A stretch of 64,000 nt of DNA from positions 12,043,289 to 12,107,288 of the forward strand of contig NC_045146.1 of the NCBI RefSeq assembly GCF_008831285.2. Reading direction: 5' to 3'. The notes under the pieces are model-generated. The model was not told the DNA's origin, ran no database searches, and saw only the letters and a list, made by a program, of their open reading frames with translations. A program made the translations under genes and the position numbers. Position 1 is the stretch's first letter. Each line of letters begins with the position of its first letter. Below are positions 1 to 10,085 of this stretch, piece after piece. The stretch is from Nymphaea colorata (lineage: Eukaryota; Streptophyta; Magnoliopsida; Nymphaeales; Nymphaeaceae).

Positions 1-221
1 TGGGTTTGGCTGATGTGGAGACTTTGGAGTTTGACCAATACAAATTTAGCGTGCTACACTATCCCGATTGGTAAATGCAAACAAATTATTAATTAGTTAA
101 TCGAGAGGGGAAACAAACTTAGGCCCCCCTCTCACCCCTCCTCCTTTTCTCCGCCCCAGTATGTACAATCCCCCTCTCTCTTACACACACATCTTGAGTC
201 GATTGCAGCTGGCTCGTTCAT
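1..221. other. Intergenic, left edge
   Basis: No gene is seen here. Positions about 123-190 are strongly pyrimidine-rich (C/T), as in plant leader or promoter DNA, but no adjoining coding exon can be assigned to it. Confidence 0.5.
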
Positions 222-500
222 AATGGTTATATCATGTATATACACTAATCAGTTGGATTTTGTCCTTGGTTCCAGAACTGAGGCGGATGAAGTATTTCTG
301 TGCACGGCTAGCAACTTGGTTTCGGGTCCTTCTCACAACGAAGTTTCTTGAAAGTGCTTCTCCACTCATCCTTCCCATAACCTGCATTGCAAAGTTCTGA
401 GGTGCATTTGAGAGTAACTTTGACAGAAGATCAAGCCAAAAATTATCAGTGATAAGAAACACTGGAGACGAAAATCTGAGCTAGGCGACGTTTCAAAAAC
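222..500 (-). pseudogene. Fragment of DIVARICATA-like MYB gene (start of exon 2 plus intron end)
   Basis: This piece is a diverged copy of the region 10340-10610 of the intact MYB gene in this window. It holds the end of the intron, the acceptor sequence and the first part of exon 2, which encodes the second MYB repeat. Compared with the intact gene it has lost about 23 bases just after the acceptor, removing the start of the first recognition-domain helix. The hallmark SHAQKYF motif reads SRAQKYF. The peptide then continues FIRLSSGTKDK and diverges. No first exon is present nearby, and at about position 500 the similarity stops and ATL flanking sequence begins. It is almost certainly non-functional. 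Confidence 0.85.
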
Positions 501-2070
501 AAGAGTGGCACACCGGCCAAGGAAGTCTGCCTAAAACTGCGCAGAAATAATAATTTGTATGTGCATAACCTAGAGCGAGGAGCAATACTTGCTTTTTGCT
601 CTTAGGTCCTTCCCTCCCCACATCTGCTCTGAACCCTTCTCCCAATGTGCTTATTCGATCTGTCTGTTCCTACCGACTGCATCTTTCCAATTGAAAATGA
701 CAAAGGACAAGAACAAAAATGAAAGAGTGAAAAAGAAAGCTCCCAAGGCTACTGAAGTAGCACTTGACATTGACTTACTATTACTAACTTGCTATTAGTT
801 TTTACTACTACAGAAAGATGCAACGACCAAAAAAGAAATGGATGAACTTCCGAGCAGCCCAGCAGCACAGACAAACCTCCAAAGCACCAGAGAGAGAGAG
901 AGTTTTCAAGCTCCAAATTGAAGCAATGAAATCTAGGAACTAAGGAAACCATCAATATGCTAAACTGAGTTCCAAACAAGTTTAGCATCACCGGGTGAGC
1001 TTTGGTTGTCACGCAGGCAATTGGTGATTCAAACCCTTGCTGCTGTTCCTCTGTAGCGTACAATTTGCAGTAGAAAATGAACAGCCAAGATGTTTTATGG
1101 CTGCCTTGCAAGCGCTAGGTTGGTCTTCCTTTTTGAGGAAGACAGTACCAAACTGCGTTGAATTCCCGCAAAAGATCTGTAACCATCGGAAGGCAATGCT
1201 TATAATTTTCTTTTATCTATACATATATACTCTTTTCACGTTTACAGCGGAAGCCTTTTAGAGAAGGAAGAGCTTCCAACTACCCGCCATACTTTTTTCC
1301 TTTACAAGTTGTAGATGCTGTCAAAGGAGGAGGAGGAGGGAAAAAACCAAAAGCGTCTACACAGGCAGAGGCCTCACCGAATCACCTTCTCTGCGTTTGG
1401 CTCTTGGTCGACACTCATCCTTTCCGACGACCCGCACCTTTGGCAGTTCCGAACGGTCTAAGGCGGTGCCGAGGGCGGAGGGAGAGGGGCGGCAGTCTTA
1501 CGGGAAAGGAGGAGGCGGCATGATGGGCAGCAGAAGTGGGACGAGAGCCAGATGTCGATGCAGGACGGGTGGAAGCAGTGGCCGCAAAGTGGAAAGACCC
1601 TCACCTGCTCGCCGGTGAGGAACTCTGGCAGGCAGATGGCGCAGTCGGTGGACTTGCCGGCCCCGGCGTCGAAGAACCCGACTGGGAAGAGCGAGGATGG
1701 CCTTTTTCTTGAGGCTCTTGTTGGCCTCTACGCCGTCGTTGCTGCCACTGCTAATACCGAAAGCGGCGGAGGAAGCGGTACCAGCAGGCGCAGCGAGTCA
1801 TGAAGCCCCAGCCGATGAGGGTGCAGAGGAGCGCCGCGAGGATGACCACCGCGTCCGAGTTCACTGCCCCGTTCGGCGGCTCGCCCCCACCTCCTCCGGT
1901 AGACGCTGCCGGTCCGGCCAGCGGCCGCCAGGAGAGTCTCGCCCCAGAGATGAGCGCATTCGAGTGTGCAAAAGTGTAAGAAGGGACAGGGGCTATTTAA
2001 TATTGCTATTGTTAGCCTAGGTCTAAAGCTAAGATCTTGTACAACATCGGAAATATCATATATCAGTAAA
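500..2070. repeat. Left arm of a large inverted duplication (ATL gene region)
   Basis: Reverse-complement similarity to 2770-4000. Matching landmarks include the element around 560-610 against 3890-3930, the stretch at 655-700 against 3780-3830, the GGA-rich 3' flank at 1320-1360 against 3535-3570, the whole ATL coding region, and the 5' flank around 1985-2065 against 2770-2850. The left arm carries about 430 extra bases (roughly 710-1140), gained here or lost from the other arm. Boundaries are approximate because they were placed by eye. Confidence 0.85.
1374..1990 (-). pseudogene. Frameshifted ATL-type RING-H2 ubiquitin ligase copy
   Basis: Read on the minus strand this matches the ATL gene at 2806-3516 along its full length: the leucine-rich membrane segment, the basic CACWYR stretch, the RING-H2 domain and the C-terminal end. 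Two lesions break it. An insertion of about 13 bases after the CACWYRF codons shifts the frame into a TAG stop. A single inserted base just before the RING domain shifts it again. The RING itself, read in its own frame, still has all eight zinc ligands (CAIC, then CGHCFHPSC, then CPSC). As in the sister copy there is no in-frame ATG before the membrane segment. It is most simply a recently decayed paralogue. Expression of the RING part alone from an internal start cannot be excluded. Confidence 0.88.
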
Positions 2071-2357
2071 AGAAAAAGTACCCCGTTTTATTCTTTTTCT
2101 TTTTTGAGCATACAATTCTTATTTTTTATACGTTGTATTTCACGTTAGATATACATGTTTCTAACTCTAACTTTTATTTTATGTTACAAGACTAAAAAGA
2201 AAAAAATATTTTGATATCCTGCATTGAAAATCCTCCTCCTTTTTTAAACACTTACATAATCAAATATGTTATATATATCGATCGCTTTTATTTTTGCATG
2301 GAATCCTAGACGAAAATGGATATGTAAATATTCATTATTTTATATGTAGCATTTCAC

Positions 2358-2432
<75 letters not shown>

Positions 2433-2769
2433 CTAACTCTAACTATTTATTTTGTATTTGAAGTTCAAAAATAAAAAGATAGCAAGACAAATGTATATAA
2501 GATTTGGACCGATAAATTTGGGTTTATTCAAATTTGGAACTAAGATTTGATCTATAAATACATATACAATATAAATACAAGTGATATATATATAACTGAT
2601 TTATACAAGTGATATATAAATATATATAATATACCTTAAAAAGGAGGATTTTGAGTGCAATATATGAAGACATACCTTTTAGTAGCGTCTGTGCTAAATT
2701 GTTAATTTACGACGTCTTTATAGTTTCTACCCACCCAAATGACATTTTTTTTTTCAATATAGTTATCCG
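2071..2769. promoter_or_regulatory. AT-rich spacer between divergent ATL copies
   Basis: A spacer of about 0.7 kb separates the two head-to-head ATL copies and would have to hold both promoters. It is very AT-rich, with a long AT dinucleotide run at 2361-2431 and many TATATA-like stretches, so no single TATA box can be singled out. No open reading frame of note lies in it. Confidence 0.45.
2361..2431. repeat. (AT)n microsatellite
   Basis: About 35 uninterrupted AT dinucleotides in the spacer between the inverted ATL copies. Self-complementary and able to form a cruciform; likely variable in length between individuals. Confidence 0.97.
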
Positions 2770-4000
2770 TATGAGACTATCGATGTGGTACTAAAATATT
2801 AATGATGTTGGCCAAAAGTAGCAATAATTTCTTTGTTAAATAGCCCCTATTCCTTCTTCCCTTTTGCACACTCGATAGGGCTCATCTCTGGGGCGAGACT
2901 CTGCCGGCGGCTGCTGGCCGAACCCGCAGCGTCGACTGGAGGAGGTGGCGGAGAGCGGCCGAACGGGGCCGCGAACTCGGACGTGGTGGTCATCCTGGCG
3001 GCGCTACTCTGCACCCTCATCTGCCTCGTCGGCTGGGGCTTCATGACGCGCTGCGCCTGCTGGTGCCGCTTCGGCATTAGCAGCGGCGGCAATGGCGATT
3101 ACGACCACGTAGAGGCCAACAAGGACCTCAAGCAAAAAGCCATCCGCGATATTCCCGTCGGGGCCTTCGACGCCGGGGCCGGCAACTCCACCGACTGCGC
3201 CATCTGCCTGTCCGAGTTCCTCACCGGCGAGCAGGTGAGGGTCCTTCCCCTTTGCGGCCACTGCTTCCACCCATCCTGCATGGACACCTGGCTCTCGTCC
3301 CACTCCTCCTGCCCATCCTGCCGCCGCCTTCTCCTCTCCCGGAAGACTGCCGCCCCTTCCCCTCCTCCCTCGCCACTGCCTCCAACCGTCCGGAGGTGCC
3401 AAAGGTGCGGGTTGCCGGAGAATTGCTTTCAGGCGCCCGCCCCTGATGCCGCCGCCAGTGGCGCCGTACGGAGTGTCGACCAAGAGTCAATTACAGAGAA
3501 GGTGATCCAGTAAAGCCTCCGCCTCTCTAGACGCTTTTGGTTTTCTCCCTCCTCCTCCTTCGACAGCATCTGCAACTTGTACAGGAAAAAAGCATGGCAG
3601 GTAGTTGGAAGCTCTAAAAGGTTTCTGCTGTAAACATGTCATTACGTGAGAAGCGTCTATATGTATAGGATAAAAGAAATTAATAGTCATTGCCTTAAAA
3701 ACTCACAACAAGTTACGGTACTCTGCATCTGTAAGCCGATGTCAAAGTGGTAGGTCAGTAGGTTCTTTCCCTGGTCGTCGTTTTCAATTGGAAGGCCGAG
3801 ACTGAAAGATGCAGTTGGTAGGAAGAGACAGATCGAATGATCACATTGGGAAAAGTGCTATAATATCAGAATGGGAAGAACATATGAGCAAAAAGCAAGT
3901 ATTGCTCCTCGGTCTAGGTTATGCAGATGGGCAGACAAAGTATTGTTGATTTATAGTTTTAGGCAGAGTTCCTGTTCTGGTATGCCGAGCTCTTGTTGGC
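2770..4000. repeat. Right arm of the inverted duplication (ATL gene region)
   Basis: Reverse-complement partner of 500-2070. It contains the uninterrupted ATL reading frame and about 490 bases of 3' flank. It is shorter than the left arm, mainly because a stretch equivalent to 710-1140 is absent. Past about 4000 no similarity to the left side remains. Confidence 0.85.
2806..3516 (+). CDS. ATL-type RING-H2 E3 ubiquitin ligase, start codon not evident
   Basis: ATL proteins are small membrane-anchored E3 ubiquitin ligases, usually encoded by one exon. Counting residues from the TTG codon at 2833, a hydrophobic segment (about 51-70, VVVILAALLCTLICLV) is followed by a Cys-rich basic stretch. Then comes a GLD-like element (IRDIPVGAF, 104-112) and a canonical RING-H2: C122-x2-C125-x15-C141-x-H143-x2-H146-x2-C149-x10-C160-x2-C163. 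The tail is proline- and alanine-rich and the stop codon is at 3514-3516. The frame is open from 2806, but no ATG lies upstream of the membrane segment; the first in-frame ATG is at 3043, after it. So the start is either non-AUG, in an unseen upstream exon, or lost by mutation. Coding GC content is high. The family assignment is secure; whether this copy is functional is uncertain. Confidence 0.85.
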
Positions 4001-6739
4001 TTGAAGAGTTGAACATAATGTTGGTAGCATAAAAAGCGATTCTTGAAGCTATCAAACTCACGAGTCGTTCGACCTCAAAAGTGGAAAATGTCATCTGTCA
4101 TTTAATTTTTCTTCAACAGTAGTTCCTATTACTAAATTACATGAAACTCTGGGGTGGATACTCGACTCAGATTCTTTCTACTATAGGAGGTTTTCTGTGG
4201 ATTCAAAATTGGATTATCTACTGGGCACATGAAAAATACAATAAGAAAAATAAAACTCAATCACAACTTGGTTGGCATCGATCTTTTTGTTCTTTTATGA
4301 TATGCAAATTGTGCCCCGGACCTTGCAAAATCTTGTAGATATATTATGAGATAGATCTGCCTAAACGCACACCGGGTTCACGTCGTCAGAGTTTTATTTG
4401 TTTCATAATGAAACGATTCGGGGTCCTTCTATGTTTAGAATAACGCAAATAAAAGTCAGTCGACGAATATCATTAATACGACTATCGAAGCAATTTATAC
4501 CCTCGATGCTGCACGCACGCAAATCAGTTGGGCTGGATTGGTGCTGTTGATCCATATAATATTTTTTCGACAAAAAAAATCGATGCACCCTAACGGCAGA
4601 TACATGCGAGAACTTTAGGGTGACCAACTAGAATTTTTGAGATTTTTTAAAACTGGTTACCCTTATTTTTCCAAAAGTTTTAAAAGGCTGAACTAAAATT
4701 TTTAAAAACTTTGACCTTTAAAATTTAAATTTGAAAAATTTTAGTGGGGTATAAGAGGAGTTCCACCCAGAGTGTCACTGTTACCTCTTTGCAATCAAGA
4801 GGAGCCGCGGTCATAAGAATTGAACTGATTATTGGGACCAGTACTCCTCCAGGTAATCAACACCAAAAAAACTATTTGGAAATGGTAACAATATATTACT
4901 GTTTCATGCATCTGCCTTTAGATATATATATTGGATAGTAACAGAATGTTCCTATTTCCAAACAGTCTCTAATGGAACAAATGATCAAGTGTGTACCTTG
5001 CACTTGATTCTGGAAATCATCCACTTCGGACCCTAAAATGTTTATGTTTCTGAACTTAATCCTTGTTGATGAATCTCTTTTTATGCATGTATATAAACTA
5101 CTATAAAAGAAAAAATAGGAAATATGATTACAAAAAACTAATCAGCCCATTAATTAACTAAAGTGAACTCGGCCTCCAAAGCAGATCAAATGCACGGCAA
5201 AATGTTGTAACCGGAAAGTGTTCAGCTGTGCCTTACTGAAAATATAGAAGGCTTAATATTGAAGAAAAGGGCACAATCTAGCTAAGATCCAAAGAAAATG
5301 ACCTGCTAAGTCAGCTGGGTGTGTGCGCGCCTCAGCTTTACATACCACTACCACATACTCTAGAAAAGGACCCATAAGGTTGCAAACGGGTGGAACAAGA
5401 GAAAAGTAAATACGTTAAAGGCCGGTAGGAGTGGGACAAATTCTAGCTGAATAACATGTTTATGATGAGAGCAGAACATGTAAAAAGAAGATGCCTATGC
5501 TATATTAGCAAAATATAGCAAAACAAACTTAAGAATATCAAATAAAAAAAGTGATTGGTCATGGACATAAAGACCAAATGAGAATCCAGAAGCGGATATA
5601 CATACCAAATGAGATCTAGTAGTTTATAAAACAATTTGTAATCAACTGTTTTCTAGAGGAAGTTATACAAAACGGTATTGAACTCTTGGTTGTACAACAA
5701 AAGGATGTTTAGGTTTGTATTTCTTCATTTAATAGTCTCTACTGATTTGTATATATAAATCAGGCGGCCAAAAGAAGGGAATTGAAACCTAACTGTGTTT
5801 TTGTTAATTTTGCACAAAAGCAAAAAATAAATAGATATAAACAGGGTACATGAGTTCATTTTCGGCCAGGGTTAATGGATATAAACAGCTTTTTTCACCA
5901 ACTTCCTGCTCTTAAATGATCTTGATATATGCAACGCATACAGATGCTAATATGCCTCTTTATATAGGAGGCATGAAGAACGACGCCCTGTGGGCATCGT
6001 CCGCCACATGCCTCCTTCAAAGACACATAACTACGGGAGCACAATTAGATCAAGATTTTGAGAAATTTGAGCATTCTGTGCCTCCTTACAGAATCTATCC
6101 TATCCCTTGAGGACGGAAGAAATGCAAAGGATGAATCTCGACAGATCGCAAAGGATGCTAAATGAAGGCTCAAGAAGAGAAAGACATGCTTCTATATTAT
6201 ATAGTGGACTTACTGATCGATCATCTCCTCTTTTTTAGGAGGGATTACAATATTTTGATGATGGTCATTAAAAAATTTGCCAGCATGAGCTGTAGAGATG
6301 TTTTCACCAGATTTGTTTGCGTCAACCTTATCTATAATAAGAAGATGAGTTGTAAAGAGGATGATAGAAACAAAATCAAAGGCAAATAAGGAGCAGGTTG
6401 GGATTCTCTTGGCATTAATTTTAGTTTCCCCATTTGTTTGCTTGCAAAATCTTTTGCTGTAATTTGTTGTTGACTTCTGTAAATCCTACCTATCATGTAC
6501 ATGCTTCATTTTCGGTGGCCGGTGGGTCATAAAAAATGCACATAAAATATTTCTTGGGGCTCTTGGTGGATGAGAGAGACCAATATAGTTTCGGGTATCG
6601 AGTGGTTAATTCTTTATCTCCAACTTCACCAAATTGATTTGCCTTTTTTTTTTTTTTTTTTTGTTGAGAGTATCTATCACCATCCTTTCATACATGTTTC
6701 TTAGGCAACGTTACCGACTGAGTATTGACCTTATTAGCA
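4001..6739. other. Intergenic, no gene recognised
   Basis: AT-rich DNA with only short open frames and no recognisable domains. A very A/T-rich patch with short repeated aaaattt-like words lies at 4620-4745, and a T run at 6643-6663. No RNA gene or element ends were recognised. Confidence 0.5.
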
Positions 6740-7930
6740 ATAGATTGAGCTAAACGGATTGCATCTCACACTATGGGGTTCTGAAGAATCTCATTTTGCT
6801 TCGAAAAGAATCAAAAGAAATTTGTTGCAAGTCTTTAGCAAAATCGTCAGCAATTTACTGTGTGGAAGGCACAAATTGAGTTGTAAGCAGCTCTCACACC
6901 ATTTTGTCACGAAAAAAAAAGATAGTCTAACTCCACATAGAATGAAAAATGACTTGATAGAGACCCGCAAGGCTGACATGCTTTGACGATATATAATTGG
7001 TGTCCGTCATAAATAAAATGCCATGTAGCCTGTGGAAGACTATGGTGCCTCATGACACACTGCCCATTGAAGTCGGGAAAGGCATGTAGTTCGTGAGCCT
7101 ATTGCAGTAAGAGATTGCAACCATCAGAAATAGTGCCATAGTTAATTAGTTGTCTCAAATAATGCATTTAGCAAGCTGAAAATGACTATCCTTGGGCATT
7201 TGCATATATTGCCCGACATAATGCACACTAAAAGGGAGATGTCCGGTCATGGGAGGGTTAAATATTTTAGACTGCCAACCAAACTTTGACACAATGTGGG
7301 ATCTGAAAAAAGTGGATCATCAAGAGGGGCTCCATAATTTTGAATCAGGGGGTGATAACAAGTCTGCATGCAATTATATCTTTGCCCGTTCTGGCAACCT
7401 GTAAGCATATCTTCTCTTCTTCAGAAACAAACTGGATGAAGTTTTGACCACTCCGACACCAAGAGTTCTTTGACAAGCTCTTGAACAAAAGATGAATTGC
7501 TTCCAGCAGCAAAATATAATGCTCTCTGCATCTTGGCAAACAAATGAAAAATGAATCTTAGGCACTTCAATGAAGTCCCTTGGACGGCCAAAATATACGA
7601 AATCAATCATCCTAATCTCGAGGAGCAAAACGAAGCTCATATAATGAACGGTGAATCTGAAAATATGTGTCCATTTGGTCGGACAACTAAAGTCTCGTGG
7701 TTGTTCTATGAAAATTGTTTAATCTATGTTGCCAGAGAGAACCACATTTTTTACATCAAGCTGCTTGATATCCCTACCAAATTGGTCAATGCAATGGTTA
7801 AAACAATTCCAAGGGTGTTTGACTTGATCAATGGTGATAAGGCTTCCATAAAAGCAACACCTAAAATTCGAGTGAAACCTCTGGTGACAAGCCTCACCTT
7901 TAACCTTTCAAGAGCACCATCGCTTTAAAA
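6740..7930 (-). mobile_element. Degraded Ty1/copia retrotransposon relic (reverse transcriptase to RNase H)
   Basis: Read on the minus strand from 7930 downwards, interrupted peptides follow the order of a copia pol gene. First comes the reverse transcriptase start (DGALERLKVRLVTRGFT, then MEALSPLIKSNTLGIVLTIA, then a broken form of the DVKNAFL block). Next is a broken equivalent of the block that normally reads LYGLKQAPRAW (7490-7560). Then follow PKDSHFQLAK (about 7170), STGYMAFYL (about 7040), and an RNase H end resembling the IAD-x-FTK region near 6790-6850. There are many stops and frameshifts. No integrase, gag, long terminal repeats or target-site duplication were found, so this is an old internal fragment that cannot move by itself. 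Confidence 0.8.
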
Positions 7931-9713
7931 CATTGTTTTAAAAGCACATTGCAATCACTATAACTTTTCCAAAATTCCCTAGACCGGTATTTTTTAATAG
8001 GAAGATATATTCCTATTAGCAAGTAGCTGTCCCAATGTCCACTGTCTATTACATGCACAAAATACAAAAAAATTCACCAAACAGAAGTGATACTAAAGGC
8101 ACATGTGTACATAATACGTAAGAGACAACATATTTCATTCATGGCTGCTGCTGGTCACATGATATAGCTACGCGTAATAGGAAGTGTAACTAAGTTGGTA
8201 CATCTCAAATATCACAGATGGAGATGGAAGAAAAGGTACAAGTTAGGAACATCGTTTGGTAGAAAGCTTAGAGGACATGTCTCTCGGAAAGTACTTTAAA
8301 ATTTGGTCGATAGATTCCAACAAATGTTTGGTGATATAATTTCTTGACACCCCGTTGACAAGGCAAAAAGTAAAAGGAAATCAAGACGCAGCCGTCTAAT
8401 AGATATATATTTGATATCAGATTCTGAAAGAATATGGACGCGACAATTGCTCTTAATTCCCTTAGATTCTGGCAGAAGATCAGCACCAACTCGGAATTCC
8501 CAGTTGGAAATTGGAATTCATTTTCCTTTTTTGGTCAGAAAGTACAAAATAGATCTAATTGATCAATCTCTCATCACAAACATGTCTTCTGCTAGAAAAA
8601 GGACAACCAACTTTCCGTTGATTTCTGAGGGTGGGTTTCGCCGTTTTATAGGATGACAAGCACGCTAGCGTCAGAAGTAAGCAAGTCAAGTCTGCCGATA
8701 TTTAATCACTAGCGAACTCTATCAGTTTACTTGGATGAAAAAATTGGGTTGAAAAACTAACGGCGCAAGAATATTTGAATATTTTGTACAGATGAAAAAA
8801 CCATCTACTCGTCAAAATCAAGCGACCAAGAACATATTTTGAAGTCGGCATGGCACATTATAATCACGGCTTTACACTAGAATTTTGAAAGAAAACCCAG
8901 AAAGTTCAATTTTTAAAAGGCACCCTCAATAAGAAATCAATAACAAGTTCCATCAATTTTTGGATTGTAGGGGGAATTTGGTAGGATAAGGTAGCCGGGG
9001 AAAAGTTGTCCAGACGTCTTCCTGTTCATGCTCATTGACTGTACGCCTTACGCTTTAACTTATGAAGCTTGTGAAAATCAATAACGCCATTTTGGGGCCT
9101 AAACCTCTACACCTTTTCTATCCCATGGATGGGCAGAAAGATGAAAACCTGCTTTTCTCAAACATTCCAGCCCGCCCTTCTGCTGGATCAGCAGCTTAAT
9201 CTTCAAGTCTGTTAAGAACATAGGCCAAGGGAGTTGGCTGCAGATTTTGTTTCACTATTTTAGTAAGCTCCTCATGCACATATTTTTTTCCCACTCTTTG
9301 CCTCATTTTCCTTGTCCATTTTTTTTTTCGGTGAGCCAAATGATCTGCTGGACTCATACGTGAGTGTGTTTAGCACAACAGGCCCCAAAATCCTGCCCAT
9401 CATCATATCTACTTTCGTTTAACAAAGTATTCACTGCATAAATTCGTACAGGCAAACTTACCATTCCAAGACTAAATTTGTGCTTATATGATCTCACGAA
9501 CGATAAATCAGAGTCACGACTTCCAGCTATAGCACAAACTAAATTCAAGTCTCGAAAGTTGATTAGATAAGTTCAAACAAGCTATGTTTTTCATCAAATG
9601 ACTTGGGCTCGTCTGACACGAAGCGAGGCAAGTTTGAACTACACCAATACACAAATAAGGTGAGGCGTAAACATGCCTTTTCAGTTCGTTTGGCATGAAC
9701 AACCAAAATGGCG

Positions 9714-9714
9714 C

Positions 9715-9747
<33 letters not shown>

Positions 9748-9759
9748 GAGAGAGAGAGA
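9714..9759. repeat. Compound (TG)n(AG)n microsatellite
   Basis: A run of TG dinucleotides passes directly into AG dinucleotides with one interruption. It lies downstream of the MYB gene. Confidence 0.95.
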
Positions 9760-9800
9760 ACTGAATTCAAAATAGTAACAGACAATAAAACATCATTCAC

Positions 9801-9806
9801 TTTATT
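9801..9806 (-). terminator. Possible poly(A) signal of the MYB gene
   Basis: AATAAA on the minus strand about 280 bases after the MYB stop codon, a normal distance for a plant 3' untranslated region. Position and motif only; there is no transcript evidence. Confidence 0.35.
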
Positions 9807-10085
9807 TCTTACATCAAGATAATCGGGCTACCACCTCGCTGATTATATGAGAAGAACAACCAAGTGCCCTCTCATACCTTAACAGTGAACCAGGCAATCA
9901 TATATGGAGCTATACAGCATATGAGAAATCACGTCTGTCTAACATGCCCAAGTGGAAATCTAACTTGCACGCTCACGCTCAAAAGGCTTAAGAAAAAGTG
10001 GGGGGGGAAATACCAACCTTTTCACATGACATAATACTATAGAACAGATTGACATTTCATGCCCAACTATACACGCCTGACTACT

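Larger units (their letters stand above)
7931..10085. other. Intergenic and MYB 3' flank
   Basis: No coding region recognised. Several short open frames (8268-8656, 9354-9702) have no family features. The last 300 bases before 10086 would be the 3' untranslated region of the MYB gene on the minus strand. Confidence 0.5.

Noticed and set aside
1397..2020. Plus-strand open frames over the left ATL copy
   Set aside because: They are the antisense of the ATL pseudogene, matched by the same antisense frames at the intact copy.
3004..3490. Minus-strand open frames of 159 and 89 codons opposite the ATL gene
   Set aside because: Arise from the GC-rich codon third positions of the real gene; Arg/Gly/Ala-rich with no domain.
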